From: Cypionkella sinensis
GTDB taxonomy: Bacteria; Pseudomonadota; Alphaproteobacteria; Rhodobacterales; Rhodobacteraceae
Assembly (NCBI RefSeq): GCF_042646385.1
Contig: NZ_JBHRTO010000001.1
Coordinates: 2,170,001 to 2,234,000, forward strand
DNA: 64,000 bases
Direction: 5' to 3'
The notes under the pieces are model-generated. The model made no database searches. It was not told the DNA's origin and saw nothing but the letters and a program-made list of their open reading frames with translations. Each line of letters opens with the position of its first letter. Within the stretch, counting starts at the first letter, position 1. Of this stretch, positions 7,457-17,052 are shown one piece after another. The position numbers and the translations under genes were made by a program.

Positions 7457-7670
7457 GGTCCGGGCGGAAACAGGAAACGCATCGCGTTTCCCCGCCCGCG
7501 GGTGCGGTTTCACTCTGTAGTCAGTGCCGCAAGAAACCCCCTAAGGCCAGTGTCCGACCCGGCGGGCGAGAAGCGCCCGCCATCGGCGGGTCGGGCGCTG
7601 GCCGGGCCATTCAGGCCCGGCGGTCTCAGCGGCACTGTTACCGCGTGGCGAAGGCGATGGCCTTCGCCAA
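7457..7670 (+). repeat. hairpin-rich dispersed repeat, copy C
   Basis: Third copy, same orientation as B: GGTCCGGGCGG start, GGAAACGCATCGCGTTTCC, the GGCGGGCGAGAAGCGCCCGCC hairpin, GGCCGGGCC..GGCCCGG, and a terminal GGCGAAGG..CCTTCGCC hairpin at 7647-7668. It lies in the 445-bp gap between ompW and nfuA. The rest of that gap holds one terminator-like hairpin and the nfuA leader. Confidence 0.85.
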
Positions 7671-7749
7671 GGCGTTCACGGTGAATGTCGATCCGGCTAA
7701 GGCCGATCCGACCCATGTTGCCGCCTTGGGAGAGGGGTGGCGACCCAAG

Positions 7750-7776
7750 GGGCGCGGGGTTACCTCGCGCCCTTTT
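7750..7776 (+). terminator. terminator-like hairpin upstream of nfuA
   Basis: GGGCGCGGGG / CCTCGCGCCC (10 bp with one G-T pair) with a 3-nt TTA loop, followed by TTTT. It would end any transcript coming from ompW through repeat copy C. Confidence 0.7.
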
Positions 7777-7866
7777 CGGTTGATTGGGGTGGAATTAGAA
7801 CGGTTCCAAACTTGACTTCTGCCGGGGAAGCGCGCATATCCGAGTGGAATAGTCGGAGAAAAGACC

Positions 7867-8424
7867 ATGTTCATCCAGACCGAATCCACCCCGAACCCGG
7901 CGACGCTGAAGTTCCTGCCGGGCCAAGCCGTGCTGGAGATGGGCACTGCCGATTTTCCCAGCCTAGAGTCGGCTGCGAAATCGCCGCTGGCGAGCCGCGT
8001 GTTTGCCACCGGCCAAGTGACGGGCGTGTTTCTGGGCACCGATTTCATCACCGTGACCAAGGCCGAAGCCGCCGATTGGCAGCATATCAAGCCCGCAATT
8101 CTGGGCGCGATCATGGAGCATTTCCAGTCGGGTGCGGCGGTGATGGAGGGCGAAGGTCAGGCTGCCCATGCTGCGCATAGCGGCGAGGATTCTGAAATCG
8201 TCAACCAGATCAAGGAATTGCTGGATACCCGTGTGCGTCCGGCAGTGGCGCAGGATGGTGGCGACATCACCTTCCACGGCTTTGATCGTGGCGTGGTCTA
8301 TCTGCATATGAAGGGCGCTTGCGCCGGTTGCCCCTCGTCGACGCTGACGCTGAAGATGGGGATCGAAAACTTGCTGCGGCACTACATCCCCGAAGTGCTG
8401 GAAGTGCGCCCAGTTGCGGCCTGA
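7867..8424 (+). CDS. nfuA: NfuA-type iron-sulfur cluster carrier
   Basis: Carries 4Fe-4S clusters to client apoproteins. The 185-residue protein has the N-terminal Nfu domain (MFIQTESTPNPATLKFLPG) and a C-terminal NifU-like domain with the cluster-binding motif C152-A-G-C155 in GACAGCPSS, giving the full two-domain layout of the alphaproteobacterial and mitochondrial type. GGAG lies 8 nt before the ATG. The tsaB gene overlaps its 3' end, so nfuA-tsaB-rimI probably form one operon. Confidence 0.93.
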   Translation: MFIQTESTPNPATLKFLPGQAVLEMGTADFPSLESAAKSPLASRVFATGQVTGVFLGTDFITVTKAEAADWQHIKPAILGAIMEHFQSGAAVMEGEGQAAHAAHSGEDSEIVNQIKELLDTRVRPAVAQDGGDITFHGFDRGVVYLHMKGACAGCPSSTLTLKMGIENLLRHYIPEVLEVRPVAA

Positions 8425-9013
8425 GTTGATTTTGGCATTCGACACATCGGCGGCGCATTGCGCCGCCGCTTTGCTGTCTGGCGACCGCATCTGGCTGAAA
8501 TCCGAAGCGATGGACAAAGGGCAGGCCGAACGGCTGATGCCGCTGATTACCGAACTGCTGGCCGAGGCAGGCAAGGCTCTGGCCGATGTGACGGCGATTG
8601 GTGTCGGCACCGGGCCGGGGAATTTCACCGGCGTGCGCATTTCGGTCGCGGCGGCGCGGGGGCTGGCTTTGGGGCTGGCGGTGCCAGCGATTGGCGTCAC
8701 ACGGCTGGAGGCGGCGGCGTTCGGCCTGCCGCGCCCGGTGACGGTGGTCGAAGACGCGCGGCGCGATGAGGTTTACGTGCAGCGGTTTGCGGCTGATGGG
8801 CCGGGGCCGGCGCAGATCATGGCGGCGGGCGTGGTGGTTGAGGGCGCAGTGGCGGGGCGCGACGGCTTGCACAGCCTGCCGATTGCCGAGGCGATTGCGC
8901 GGATCGCGGCCACGCGCGCGGGCACAGCCCAGCCGCGCCCTGCCCCGTTCTATCTGCGCGGTGCCGATGCAGCCCCGTCCAGCGATCCGCCGCCGGTTAT
9001 TCTGGAGTCCTAG
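8414..9013 (+). CDS. tsaB: tRNA threonylcarbamoyladenosine biosynthesis protein TsaB
   Basis: Partner of TsaD in making the universal t6A37 modification of ANN-decoding tRNAs. It is a 199-residue ASKHA-fold protein with LILAFDTSAAHCAAAL, GTGPGNFTGVRISVAAARGL and VVEDARRDEVYVQ, all TsaB hallmarks. The likely start is TTG 8414, overlapping nfuA by 11 nt; TTG 8426 just after the nfuA stop is an alternative. rimI follows after 3 nt, a common arrangement. Confidence 0.92.
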   Translation: MRPELILAFDTSAAHCAAALLSGDRIWLKSEAMDKGQAERLMPLITELLAEAGKALADVTAIGVGTGPGNFTGVRISVAAARGLALGLAVPAIGVTRLEAAAFGLPRPVTVVEDARRDEVYVQRFAADGPGPAQIMAAGVVVEGAVAGRDGLHSLPIAEAIARIAATRAGTAQPRPAPFYLRGADAAPSSDPPPVILES

Positions 9014-9016
9014 GCG

Positions 9017-9427
9017 ATGCGCCCTGCCGAGATGGCGGTGATCCACGCCGCCTGTTTCACCACGCCACCGCCGTGGTCCGAGGCCGAGATTGCGCAGACC
9101 TTGGACAGCGCTTTCGCCTTTGCCGTATCCGAGCCAAGCGGCTTTCTGATTGGCCGCGTGGTGGCCGGTGAGGCCGAGTTGATCACGCTGGCCGTTGACC
9201 CTGTGGCGCGCAGGCAGGGCATCGGTGCGCGTCTGGTTGCGCAATTTCTGACCGAAGCCGCGCGCCGTGGGGCCGAATCGGCCTTTTTGGAAGTCGCCGC
9301 CGACAACCTGCCCGCGCAGCGCCTGTATGCCGCCAAAGGCTTTGAGCACAAAGGCAAACGTCGCGATTACTACCGCACACCCAACGGCGCGCGCGTCGAT
9401 GCGCTGGTGCTGGCGCGGGCGCTTTAG
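9017..9427 (+). CDS. rimI: ribosomal protein S18-alanine N-acetyltransferase
   Basis: A GNAT acetyltransferase of 136 residues. The acetyl-CoA pyrophosphate loop is RRQGIG in VDPVARRQGIGARLV, and the RimI-like end reads NLPAQRLYAAKGFEHKGKR. RimI acetylates the N-terminus of ribosomal protein S18 in enterobacteria; in other groups the same gene next to tsaB may have wider substrates. It is separated from tsaB by 3 nt and is the last gene of the nfuA operon. Confidence 0.85.
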   Translation: MRPAEMAVIHAACFTTPPPWSEAEIAQTLDSAFAFAVSEPSGFLIGRVVAGEAELITLAVDPVARRQGIGARLVAQFLTEAARRGAESAFLEVAADNLPAQRLYAAKGFEHKGKRRDYYRTPNGARVDALVLARAL

Positions 9428-9641
9428 CACGCCGCAGCCGCCAAATTATTGACCAATCGGTATAAAGTTGACCGCGACGATGCGGCGCTCCCGCGTTGTT
9501 GCACAGTTGCGTCACAGATTCCTGTTGACCCTCCCGCAAAGCGCTGTCCTAAATCCACTACGACCCGCTCTGGTGCTGGGGCTGTTGCCGCGCCGAGATG
9601 GGAAACAAAAACGCTAACAACACGGAAACCGGGAGAAAATT

Positions 9642-10637
9642 ATGACCCTGATGAAACACCTGCTGGGTGCGGCTGCCACTTTGGCGCTGACGGGTGGTGC
9701 CGCTTTGGCGGAACCTGCGATCATCTTCGATCTGGGCGGCAAGTTCGACAAATCGTTCAACGAAGCGGCGTTCAACGGCGCAGAGAAATGGGCGAAAGAA
9801 ACCGGCGGCACCTATAAAGAGCTGGAAATGCAGTCCGAAGCCCAGCGCGAGCAGGCTTTGCGCAGCCTGGCTGAAGAGGGCGCGAACCCGATCATCATGA
9901 CCGGCTTTGCCTTTGGTGACGTGCTGAACACCGTGGCCCCCGATTTTCCCGACACCAAATTCGGCATCATCGACATGGTGGTGGAACAGCCGAACGTGAA
10001 ATCGGTGGTGTTTACCGAAGATCAGGGCAGCTATCTGGTGGGCATGATGGCGGGTCTGGCCTCCAAAACCAACACCGTTGGCTTCATCGGCGGCATGGAT
10101 ATCCCGCTGATCCGTCGCTTTGGCTGCGGCTATGCGCAGGGCGTCAAGGCTGTGAAGCCGGATGCCACCGTGATCCTGAACATGACCGGCACCACTCCGG
10201 CAGCATGGAACGACCCGGTGAAGGGTGCCGAACTCGCGAAAGCCCAGAAATCGCAAGGCGCAGACGTGATCTATGCGGCAGCAGGCGGCACCGGCGTGGG
10301 CGTTCTGCAAACGGCTGCGGATGAGGGGATTCTCTCGATCGGCGTGGACAGCAACCAGAACTATCTGCACCCCGGCAAAGTGCTGACCTCAATGCTGAAG
10401 CGCGTCGATAACGCGGTTTATGAGGCGTTCAAGGAAGGCGAAGACCTGAAGCCGGGCATCAACGTGATGGACCTGAAAGCAGGCGGCGTCGACTACGCGA
10501 TGGACGACAACAACAAGGATCTGGTGACCCCGGAAATGAAAGCAGCCGTCGATGCGGCAGCCGAAAAGATCAAATCCGGCGAGTTGGTGGTGCATGACTA
10601 CATGTCCGACAACACCTGCCCGGCTGGGTCGTTCTGA
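9642..10637 (+). CDS. BMP-family substrate-binding protein of a nucleoside ABC transporter
   Basis: A 331-residue periplasmic binding protein. The signal peptide ends AALAEPA with no lipobox cysteine, so it is soluble rather than a lipoprotein. Mature-domain features are FDLGGKFDKSFNEAAFNGA, YLVGMMAGLASKTNTVGFIGGMD, and GADVIYAAAGGTGVGVLQ, typical of the Bmp/PnrA purine-nucleoside binders. GGGAG precedes the ATG by 7 nt. It heads a four-gene transport operon coupled by TGATG overlap. The leader 9428-9641 is AT-richer and holds TTGACC boxes but no clear -10. Confidence 0.92.
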   Translation: MTLMKHLLGAAATLALTGGAALAEPAIIFDLGGKFDKSFNEAAFNGAEKWAKETGGTYKELEMQSEAQREQALRSLAEEGANPIIMTGFAFGDVLNTVAPDFPDTKFGIIDMVVEQPNVKSVVFTEDQGSYLVGMMAGLASKTNTVGFIGGMDIPLIRRFGCGYAQGVKAVKPDATVILNMTGTTPAAWNDPVKGAELAKAQKSQGADVIYAAAGGTGVGVLQTAADEGILSIGVDSNQNYLHPGKVLTSMLKRVDNAVYEAFKEGEDLKPGINVMDLKAGGVDYAMDDNNKDLVTPEMKAAVDAAAEKIKSGELVVHDYMSDNTCPAGSF

Positions 10638-12208
10638 TGGAGGCTACGGCCAATGGGGGGCGGCAGGCAACTGCCGCCCTCTCTCCGTATGCGATTGAGT
10701 TGAAAGGCATCTCCAAGGCCTTTGGCCCGGTTCAGGCGAACCGGGATATCAATATTGCCGTGCCGCGCGGCACCATTCACGGCATTATCGGCGAGAATGG
10801 CGCGGGCAAATCGACGCTGATGTCGATCCTTTACGGATTTTACCGCGCCGATGCGGGCGAGATTTTCATCAACGGCAAGCTGACCCCGATCCCCGACAGC
10901 CAGAGCGCCATCCGCGCCGGTATCGGCATGGTGTTTCAGCATTTCAAACTGGTGCAGAATTTCACGGTGCTGGAGAATGTGATCCTTGGGGCCGAGGATG
11001 GCCCGATGTTGAACACCTCTCTGGCCAAGGCGCGCAAGGTTCTGGCCGACCTGTCGCGCGAATATGAGATGGACGTAGACCCCGATGCGCTGATCGAAGA
11101 CCTGTCGGTCGGCCATCAGCAGCGGGTCGAGATTTTGAAGGCTTTGTATCGTCAAGCCGATATCCTGATTCTGGACGAGCCGACCGGCGTGCTGACCCCT
11201 GATGAGGCCGACCATTTGTTCAGGATTCTGAATGGGTTGAAGGAACAGGGCAAGACAATCATCCTGATCACCCACAAGCTGCGCGAGATCATGGAGGCGA
11301 CCGATAACGTCAGCGTCATGCGCCGTGGCACCATGGTAGATACGGTGAAAACCGCCGAAAGCAGCCCGGAATCCTTGGCCGAGTTGATGGTGGGCCGCAA
11401 GGTTCTGCTCGAGGTCGAGAAAGCCAAGGCGACGCCGGGGGCGGTGGTTTTGGCGGTGGAAAACCTGCGGGTGAAAGACGAACACGGGGTCGAACGGCTG
11501 AAAGGCGTCAGTCTGGAAATCCGCGCGGGCGAGATTTTGGGCATTGCGGGCGTGGCGGGCAACGGCCAGTCGGAACTGCTCGAGGCGTTGGGCGGCATCG
11601 CGCGGGCGACCGGGCGGATCACGTTGAACGGGGTGGACCTGCCGCTGGTGGGCTTGGCCGCAAACGGCCTGACCCGGCGCGAGGCAGGCATCGCCCATGT
11701 GCCGGAAGATCGCCAGCATCTGGGCCTGATCATGGATTTCAGCGCCTGGGAAAACGTGGCTTTCGGCTATCACAACGACCCGAAATATCAAAAGAACGCG
11801 CTGTTCATGGATAACGACGCGTTGCGGGCGGATACCGAGGCGAAGATGGCGCGCTATGACGTGCGCCCACCGATCCCGACGCTGGCAGCGAAGAATTTCT
11901 CGGGCGGCAACCAGCAAAAGATCGTGGTGGCGCGCGAGGTCGAACAGAACCCCGATCTCCTACTGATCGGTCAGCCGACGCGCGGGGTGGATATTGGCGC
12001 GATTGAATTCATCCACAAGCAGATCGTGGCGCTGCGCGATGCGGGCAAGGCGATCTTGCTGGTCTCGGTGGAACTGGATGAAATCATGTCGCTTTCTGAT
12101 CGGATTGCCGTGATGTTCGACGGGCAGATCATGGGCACCGCCGACCCCGAAACCACAGACGAGCGTGCCTTGGGGCTGTTGATGGCCGGTGTGGGCGGGA
12201 AGGCGTAG
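10637..12208 (+). CDS. nucleoside ABC transporter ATP-binding protein (two ATPase domains)
   Basis: A 523-residue fusion of two ABC domains, as in sugar and nucleoside importers. Domain 1 has Walker A GENGAGKST, signature LSVGHQQRVEI and Walker B ILILDEPTGVL. Domain 2 has a degenerate Walker A GVAGNGQSE, signature FSGGNQQKIVVAREV and a Walker B region LLLIGQPTRGVD in which the usual catalytic E is Q. This asymmetry is normal for the family. The start overlaps the bmp stop (TGATG). It supplies energy to the two permeases that follow. Confidence 0.92.
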   Translation: MEATANGGRQATAALSPYAIELKGISKAFGPVQANRDINIAVPRGTIHGIIGENGAGKSTLMSILYGFYRADAGEIFINGKLTPIPDSQSAIRAGIGMVFQHFKLVQNFTVLENVILGAEDGPMLNTSLAKARKVLADLSREYEMDVDPDALIEDLSVGHQQRVEILKALYRQADILILDEPTGVLTPDEADHLFRILNGLKEQGKTIILITHKLREIMEATDNVSVMRRGTMVDTVKTAESSPESLAELMVGRKVLLEVEKAKATPGAVVLAVENLRVKDEHGVERLKGVSLEIRAGEILGIAGVAGNGQSELLEALGGIARATGRITLNGVDLPLVGLAANGLTRREAGIAHVPEDRQHLGLIMDFSAWENVAFGYHNDPKYQKNALFMDNDALRADTEAKMARYDVRPPIPTLAAKNFSGGNQQKIVVAREVEQNPDLLLIGQPTRGVDIGAIEFIHKQIVALRDAGKAILLVSVELDEIMSLSDRIAVMFDGQIMGTADPETTDERALGLLMAGVGGKA

Positions 12209-12209
12209 C

Positions 12210-13355
12210 ATGAACAAATTACCGCAATGGGCCGATGTGGTGCTGGTGCCGTTGATCTCGTTGTTGCTGGCGGCATTGGTCGCGGCGATTGTGCTGTTGG
12301 CAATCGGGCAAAGCCCCACCGCCGCGCTGGCGATCATGGTGAAGGGGGCGTTTGGCTCGGCGAATGGCTGGGGCTACACGCTCTATTACACCACCAGCTT
12401 TATCTTCACCGGGCTATCGGTGATCGTGGCGTTTCACGCAGGCCTGTTCAACATCGGCGGCGAGGGGCAGGCGCAACTGGGTGGGCTTGGCGTGGCCTTG
12501 GTCTGTCTGGCACTGCCTTGGCCGCATTGGACGGTTGCGCTGCTGGCGGCCACCTTGGGCGCTGCGGCTTTTGGTGCGGCTTGGGCGGCTATCCCCGCGT
12601 ATTTGCAGGCGAAACGCGGCAGTCATATCGTGATCACCACGATCATGTTCAACTATATCGCCAGCGCGCTGATCGTTTACATGCTGGTCGATGTGCTGCG
12701 GCCTGCGGGGCAGATGGACCCAGCCTCGGCACGCTTCCCGGCGGGGGCAAAGCTGCCCGCGCTGTCAGATATGCCGTTCATCAGCGAGTTTTTCGCCAAG
12801 ATGAACGCCGATGGCACGCCAAAGCTGACCAAGGCCGGGGTGCAGATGTATTCCAACGTCCCCGCCAATGTGACGCTGTTCATCGCACTTGCGGCCTGTT
12901 TCGTGGTGTGGCTGCTGCTGTGGCGCACGCGGCTGGGATATCAGATCCGTGCCTTCGGCAAATCGGAAGCGGCCTCGAAATATGCCGGCATCAATCCGGT
13001 GAAGATCACCATGATCGTGATGCTGATCTCGGGCGGTCTTGCGGGCATGATGGCGATCAACAACGTCATGGGCTCGGCCGAGCGGTTGTTGCAGAACTCG
13101 GCCGAAGGCGCGGGTTTCATCGGCATCGCGGTGGCGCTGATGGGGCGCAATCATCCGCTGGGCGTGCTGCTGGCGGCGCTGCTGTTCGGCTTCCTCTATC
13201 AGGGCGGCGCGGCTTTGGGGCTGAACACCACGATCCCGATTGAGATGCGGGTGGTGGTGCAGGGTCTGGTGATCCTGTTCACCGGGGCGCTGGATCAGAT
13301 GGTGCGGATGCTGCTGGTGTGGCTGTTCAGCTTTGGACGAAAGGCGGCGGTCTGA
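12210..13355 (+). CDS. nucleoside ABC transporter permease 1
   Basis: A 381-residue inner-membrane permease of the BPD_transp_2 (YufP/NupB-like) family with about 8-10 hydrophobic segments. Characteristic stretches are VIVAFHAGLFNIGGEGQAQLG and GYQIRAFGKSEAASKYAGI, the latter being the coupling helix contacting the ATPase. The ATG lies one base after the ATPase stop. It ends in TGATG overlapping permease 2. Confidence 0.92.
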   Translation: MNKLPQWADVVLVPLISLLLAALVAAIVLLAIGQSPTAALAIMVKGAFGSANGWGYTLYYTTSFIFTGLSVIVAFHAGLFNIGGEGQAQLGGLGVALVCLALPWPHWTVALLAATLGAAAFGAAWAAIPAYLQAKRGSHIVITTIMFNYIASALIVYMLVDVLRPAGQMDPASARFPAGAKLPALSDMPFISEFFAKMNADGTPKLTKAGVQMYSNVPANVTLFIALAACFVVWLLLWRTRLGYQIRAFGKSEAASKYAGINPVKITMIVMLISGGLAGMMAINNVMGSAERLLQNSAEGAGFIGIAVALMGRNHPLGVLLAALLFGFLYQGGAALGLNTTIPIEMRVVVQGLVILFTGALDQMVRMLLVWLFSFGRKAAV

Positions 13356-14323
13356 TGGATTACGAAACGCTGATGCAGATTTTGGGCTCGACCGTGCGGT
13401 TGGGCACGCCCTTGCTGCTGGCCTGCCTGGCCGGGTTGTTTTCCGAACGCGCCGGAATTTTCGATATCGGGCTGGAAGGCAAGATGCTTGCGGCGGCGAT
13501 GGCGGCGGGGACCGTGGCGGCAATGTCCGGCTCGGCCTGGGTCGGGCTGCTGGCGGGGATTGGCGCGTCGCTGATTTTCGCGATGCTGCACGGGGTAGCC
13601 TCGATCACCTTCCGCGGCAATCAGTTGATTTCCGGTGTCGCGCTGAACTTCCTGTCGTCGGGGATCACGGTGCTGGTGGCGCAGGCCTTGTTCGGGCAAG
13701 GCGGGCGCACGCCGCCCTTGGATGGGGCGGCGCGGTTCAACCCGATCACCCTGCCCTTTGCCGACAGCCTTAAAGACGTGCCGCTGATCGGGCCGCTGTA
13801 TTATCAGGTGATCTCGGGCCACTCGATCCTTGTCTATGCCGCAGTGGCCTTTGTGCCGCTGACATGGTGGATCCTATTCCGCACCCGCTTTGGCCTGCGG
13901 CTGCGCGCGGTGGGCGAAAACCCGGCGGCGGTGGATACGGCGGGGGTTTCCGTCAAGGGCCTGCGCTTTGCCGCTGTGGCGATCACCGGGGTTTTGTGCG
14001 GTGTGGCAGGGGCTTACATGGCAACCGCCCTGCAAGCAGGCTTCGGGCGCGAGATGACAGCGGGGCGCGGCTATATCGCGCTGGCCGCCCTAATCTTCGC
14101 CAAATGGCGGCCGTGGCAGGCCCTGGGGGCCACCATGCTGTTCGGCTTTTTCCAAGCACTAGCGCTGCGCCCCGATGTGGTCGAGCGTATCGCGCAAGTC
14201 AAAGTCCCGGTCTCGGCGCTGGATGCCCTGCCCTATATCCTGACAGTGCTGGTGCTGGCGGGCTTTGTCGGCAAGGCGATCCCACCCCGCGCGGGCGGCG
14301 AGCCCTATGTGAAAGAGCGCTGA
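13355..14323 (+). CDS. nucleoside ABC transporter permease 2
   Basis: A 322-residue permease paired with the preceding one (YufQ/NupC-like). It has FSERAGIFDIGLEGKML near the N-terminus and GLRLRAVGENPAAVDTAGV as the ATPase-contact segment, with 8-9 membrane helices. Start ATG 13355 overlaps the stop of permease 1. It is the last transport gene, followed by an E-type hairpin and the purine nucleoside phosphorylase. Confidence 0.92.
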   Translation: MDYETLMQILGSTVRLGTPLLLACLAGLFSERAGIFDIGLEGKMLAAAMAAGTVAAMSGSAWVGLLAGIGASLIFAMLHGVASITFRGNQLISGVALNFLSSGITVLVAQALFGQGGRTPPLDGAARFNPITLPFADSLKDVPLIGPLYYQVISGHSILVYAAVAFVPLTWWILFRTRFGLRLRAVGENPAAVDTAGVSVKGLRFAAVAITGVLCGVAGAYMATALQAGFGREMTAGRGYIALAALIFAKWRPWQALGATMLFGFFQALALRPDVVERIAQVKVPVSALDALPYILTVLVLAGFVGKAIPPRAGGEPYVKER

Positions 14324-14331
14324 TCTTCCGG

Positions 14332-14390
14332 CTTCATCTTGGCCTAAATACTCCACAGGGGGTCCGGGGGATGTGAAATCCCCCGGCTCT
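14332..14390 (+). terminator. CTTCATCTTGGC element E1 with terminator-like hairpin
   Basis: CTTCATCTTGGCCTAAATACTC, quoted here in two parts as CTTCATCTTGGC plus CTAAATACTC, followed by GGGGGT and a hairpin CCGGGGGAT-gtgaa-ATCCCCCGG (14364-14386). The 3' side is CTCTTGCC, a weak U tract. It sits only 20 nt before the phosphorylase ATG, so it is placed inside the salvage operon rather than at its end. Confidence 0.75.
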
Positions 14391-14409
14391 TGCCAAAAAG
14401 GACCGCCCA

Positions 14410-15216
<807 letters not shown>

Positions 15217-15294
15217 CGGCCACAAGGGTTTGACAAGGCCGAAAAACCTGCGCAAGGCTTGAGGAAATTCCTTCTCTTTCCGGGCCTTGCGCCA

Positions 15295-16221
15295 ATGCAA
15301 ATCTACCTCCCCATTGCCGAGGTTTCGATCAACGCCTTCCTGCTTTTGGGATTGGGCGGCATCGTCGGCTTTTTGTCGGGGATGTTCGGCGTCGGCGGTG
15401 GCTTTCTGATCACGCCGCTGTTGCTCTTCGTCGGCGTGCCGCCCGGTGTGGCAGTGGCGACCGGGGCCAATCAGGTGGTGGCCTCGTCAATCTCGGGCGT
15501 GCTGGTGCAGATGAAGCGCAAGGGCGTCGATTTCCGCATGGGGTTGGTGCTGCTGGCGGGCGGTTTTGCGGGGTCTTTCATCGGCGTCAAGGTCTTCGCC
15601 TGGATGACGGCGCTGGGGCAGATCGACCTGTTCGTGCAGCTTTCTTATGTGCTGTTTCTGGGCCTGATCGGCGGCATGATGTTTGCCGAAAGCACCCGCG
15701 CCCTGCTGCGGGCGCGCAAGGCGGGGGCGGCTGCGCCGATCCGGCGGGCGCATGCGCATACTTGGGTGCATCGCTTGCCGTTGCAGATGAAGTTCCGCGC
15801 CTCGGGGCTTTACATCTCGGTTCTGCCCCCAGCCGCAATCGGCGCCGGCGTCGGCTTTCTGTCAGCGATCATGGGGGTGGGCGGCGGCTTTATTCTGGTG
15901 CCCGCGATGATCTATCTGCTGGGGATGCCGACACGGGTGGTGGTGGGCACATCGCTGTTCCAGATCATCTTCGTGACCGGTTTCACCACCATCATGCACG
16001 CGATCAACAGCCAGACCGTCGATATGATGCTGGCCTTCCTGCTGATTTTGGGCGGTGTGATCGGCGCACAGATCGGCGCGCGGCTGTCGACACGCCTGAA
16101 GGCCGAGCAGTTGCGCATCATGCTGGCAATCATGGTGCTGACCGTCAGCTTCAAGATCGCCCTGGACCTTTTGCTGCAACCGGCCGAGTTGTTCTCGGTG
16201 ACACCGGGGCTGCTGCCATGA
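15295..16221 (+). CDS. TSUP (TauE/SafE) family sulfite/organic anion exporter
   Basis: A 308-residue inner-membrane protein with 8 predicted helices in two repeats, each with the glycine motif: GMFGVGGGFLITPLL in the first and IMGVGGGFILVPAMIYLLGMP in the second. The family exports sulfite, sulfolactate and related anions. I start at ATG 15295 (MQIYLPIAEVSINAF), which gives a normal N-terminus; an in-frame TTG at 15259 would add 12 residues. It overlaps the next gene as ATGA, indicating coupled translation. Confidence 0.88.
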   Translation: MQIYLPIAEVSINAFLLLGLGGIVGFLSGMFGVGGGFLITPLLLFVGVPPGVAVATGANQVVASSISGVLVQMKRKGVDFRMGLVLLAGGFAGSFIGVKVFAWMTALGQIDLFVQLSYVLFLGLIGGMMFAESTRALLRARKAGAAAPIRRAHAHTWVHRLPLQMKFRASGLYISVLPPAAIGAGVGFLSAIMGVGGGFILVPAMIYLLGMPTRVVVGTSLFQIIFVTGFTTIMHAINSQTVDMMLAFLLILGGVIGAQIGARLSTRLKAEQLRIMLAIMVLTVSFKIALDLLLQPAELFSVTPGLLP

Positions 16222-16973
16222 TCCGCGCCTTGCTGTTTCTGCTGGCGCTTGCCAGCCCTGCGCTTGCGAATGAGGCTTTGGTCAGCGGTCTCAGCCAGAA
16301 CCGCGTGCAGATCACCGCAAATTTTGACGGCTCCGAGATTCTGATCTATGGCGCGGTCAAGCGTGACAGCCCGCCCCCGAATGGCCCACCGCTTGAGGTG
16401 ATCGTCACCGTCGAAGGCCCCAGCACCGGGCTGATCATCCGCCGCAAGGAACGCGTGGCCGGGATCTGGCTGAACCGCTCCTCCGTCACCGTCGATGCGG
16501 CGCCCAGCTTTTACGCAGTGGCAACCACCGACAAACTCGACAAAATCCTGTCCGGCACCGAGGATCTGCGCCACCACATCACCATCCCGCAAGTGATCCG
16601 CGCGGTGGGCATCAGTGATGAGGCCGAGAACGCCCCCGATTTCATCGCAGCGCTGGAGCGTATCCGGCTCGACGAAAGCCGCTACCGCATTGCCGAACGC
16701 TCGGTGCAGCTGGCCGATGAAACGCTGTTTCGCACCGATATCGCCCTGCCCGCAAACCTGACCGAGGGCAATTACAAAGTGCGCCTGTTCATCCTGCGCG
16801 GTGGCGCGGTGCTGGATACGCAAGAACGGCTGATCGCCGTGCGCAAGGCGGGGTTAGAGCGGTTTCTTTACAACCTCGCCCATCAGCAACCGCTGCTTTA
16901 TGGCGTCATCTCGCTGGTGATGGCGGCAGCGGCGGGTTGGGCAGCTTCGGCAGCATTCCGCTTCGTCCGCTAA
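16218..16973 (+). CDS. TIGR02186-like membrane-anchored periplasmic protein
   Basis: A 251-residue protein with an N-terminal signal peptide (ALLFLLALASPALAN), a periplasmic beta-rich region beginning EALVSGLSQNRVQITANFDGS and one C-terminal transmembrane helix followed by a short cytoplasmic end (FRFVR). The start, the VIVTVEGP strand and the TM end fit the TIGR02186 family, commonly encoded beside TSUP exporters. It overlaps the exporter by 4 nt, which suggests an accessory role in anion export. Function is unproven. Confidence 0.75.
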   Translation: MIRALLFLLALASPALANEALVSGLSQNRVQITANFDGSEILIYGAVKRDSPPPNGPPLEVIVTVEGPSTGLIIRRKERVAGIWLNRSSVTVDAAPSFYAVATTDKLDKILSGTEDLRHHITIPQVIRAVGISDEAENAPDFIAALERIRLDESRYRIAERSVQLADETLFRTDIALPANLTEGNYKVRLFILRGGAVLDTQERLIAVRKAGLERFLYNLAHQQPLLYGVISLVMAAAAGWAASAAFRFVR

Positions 16974-17052
16974 AGCGCAACGCCGCAATTCATGCTGCGG
17001 CAGCGCCGCCGCGCGGGGGCTCGATGCCCCCCAAGGCGGCACCCGCTTGCCG

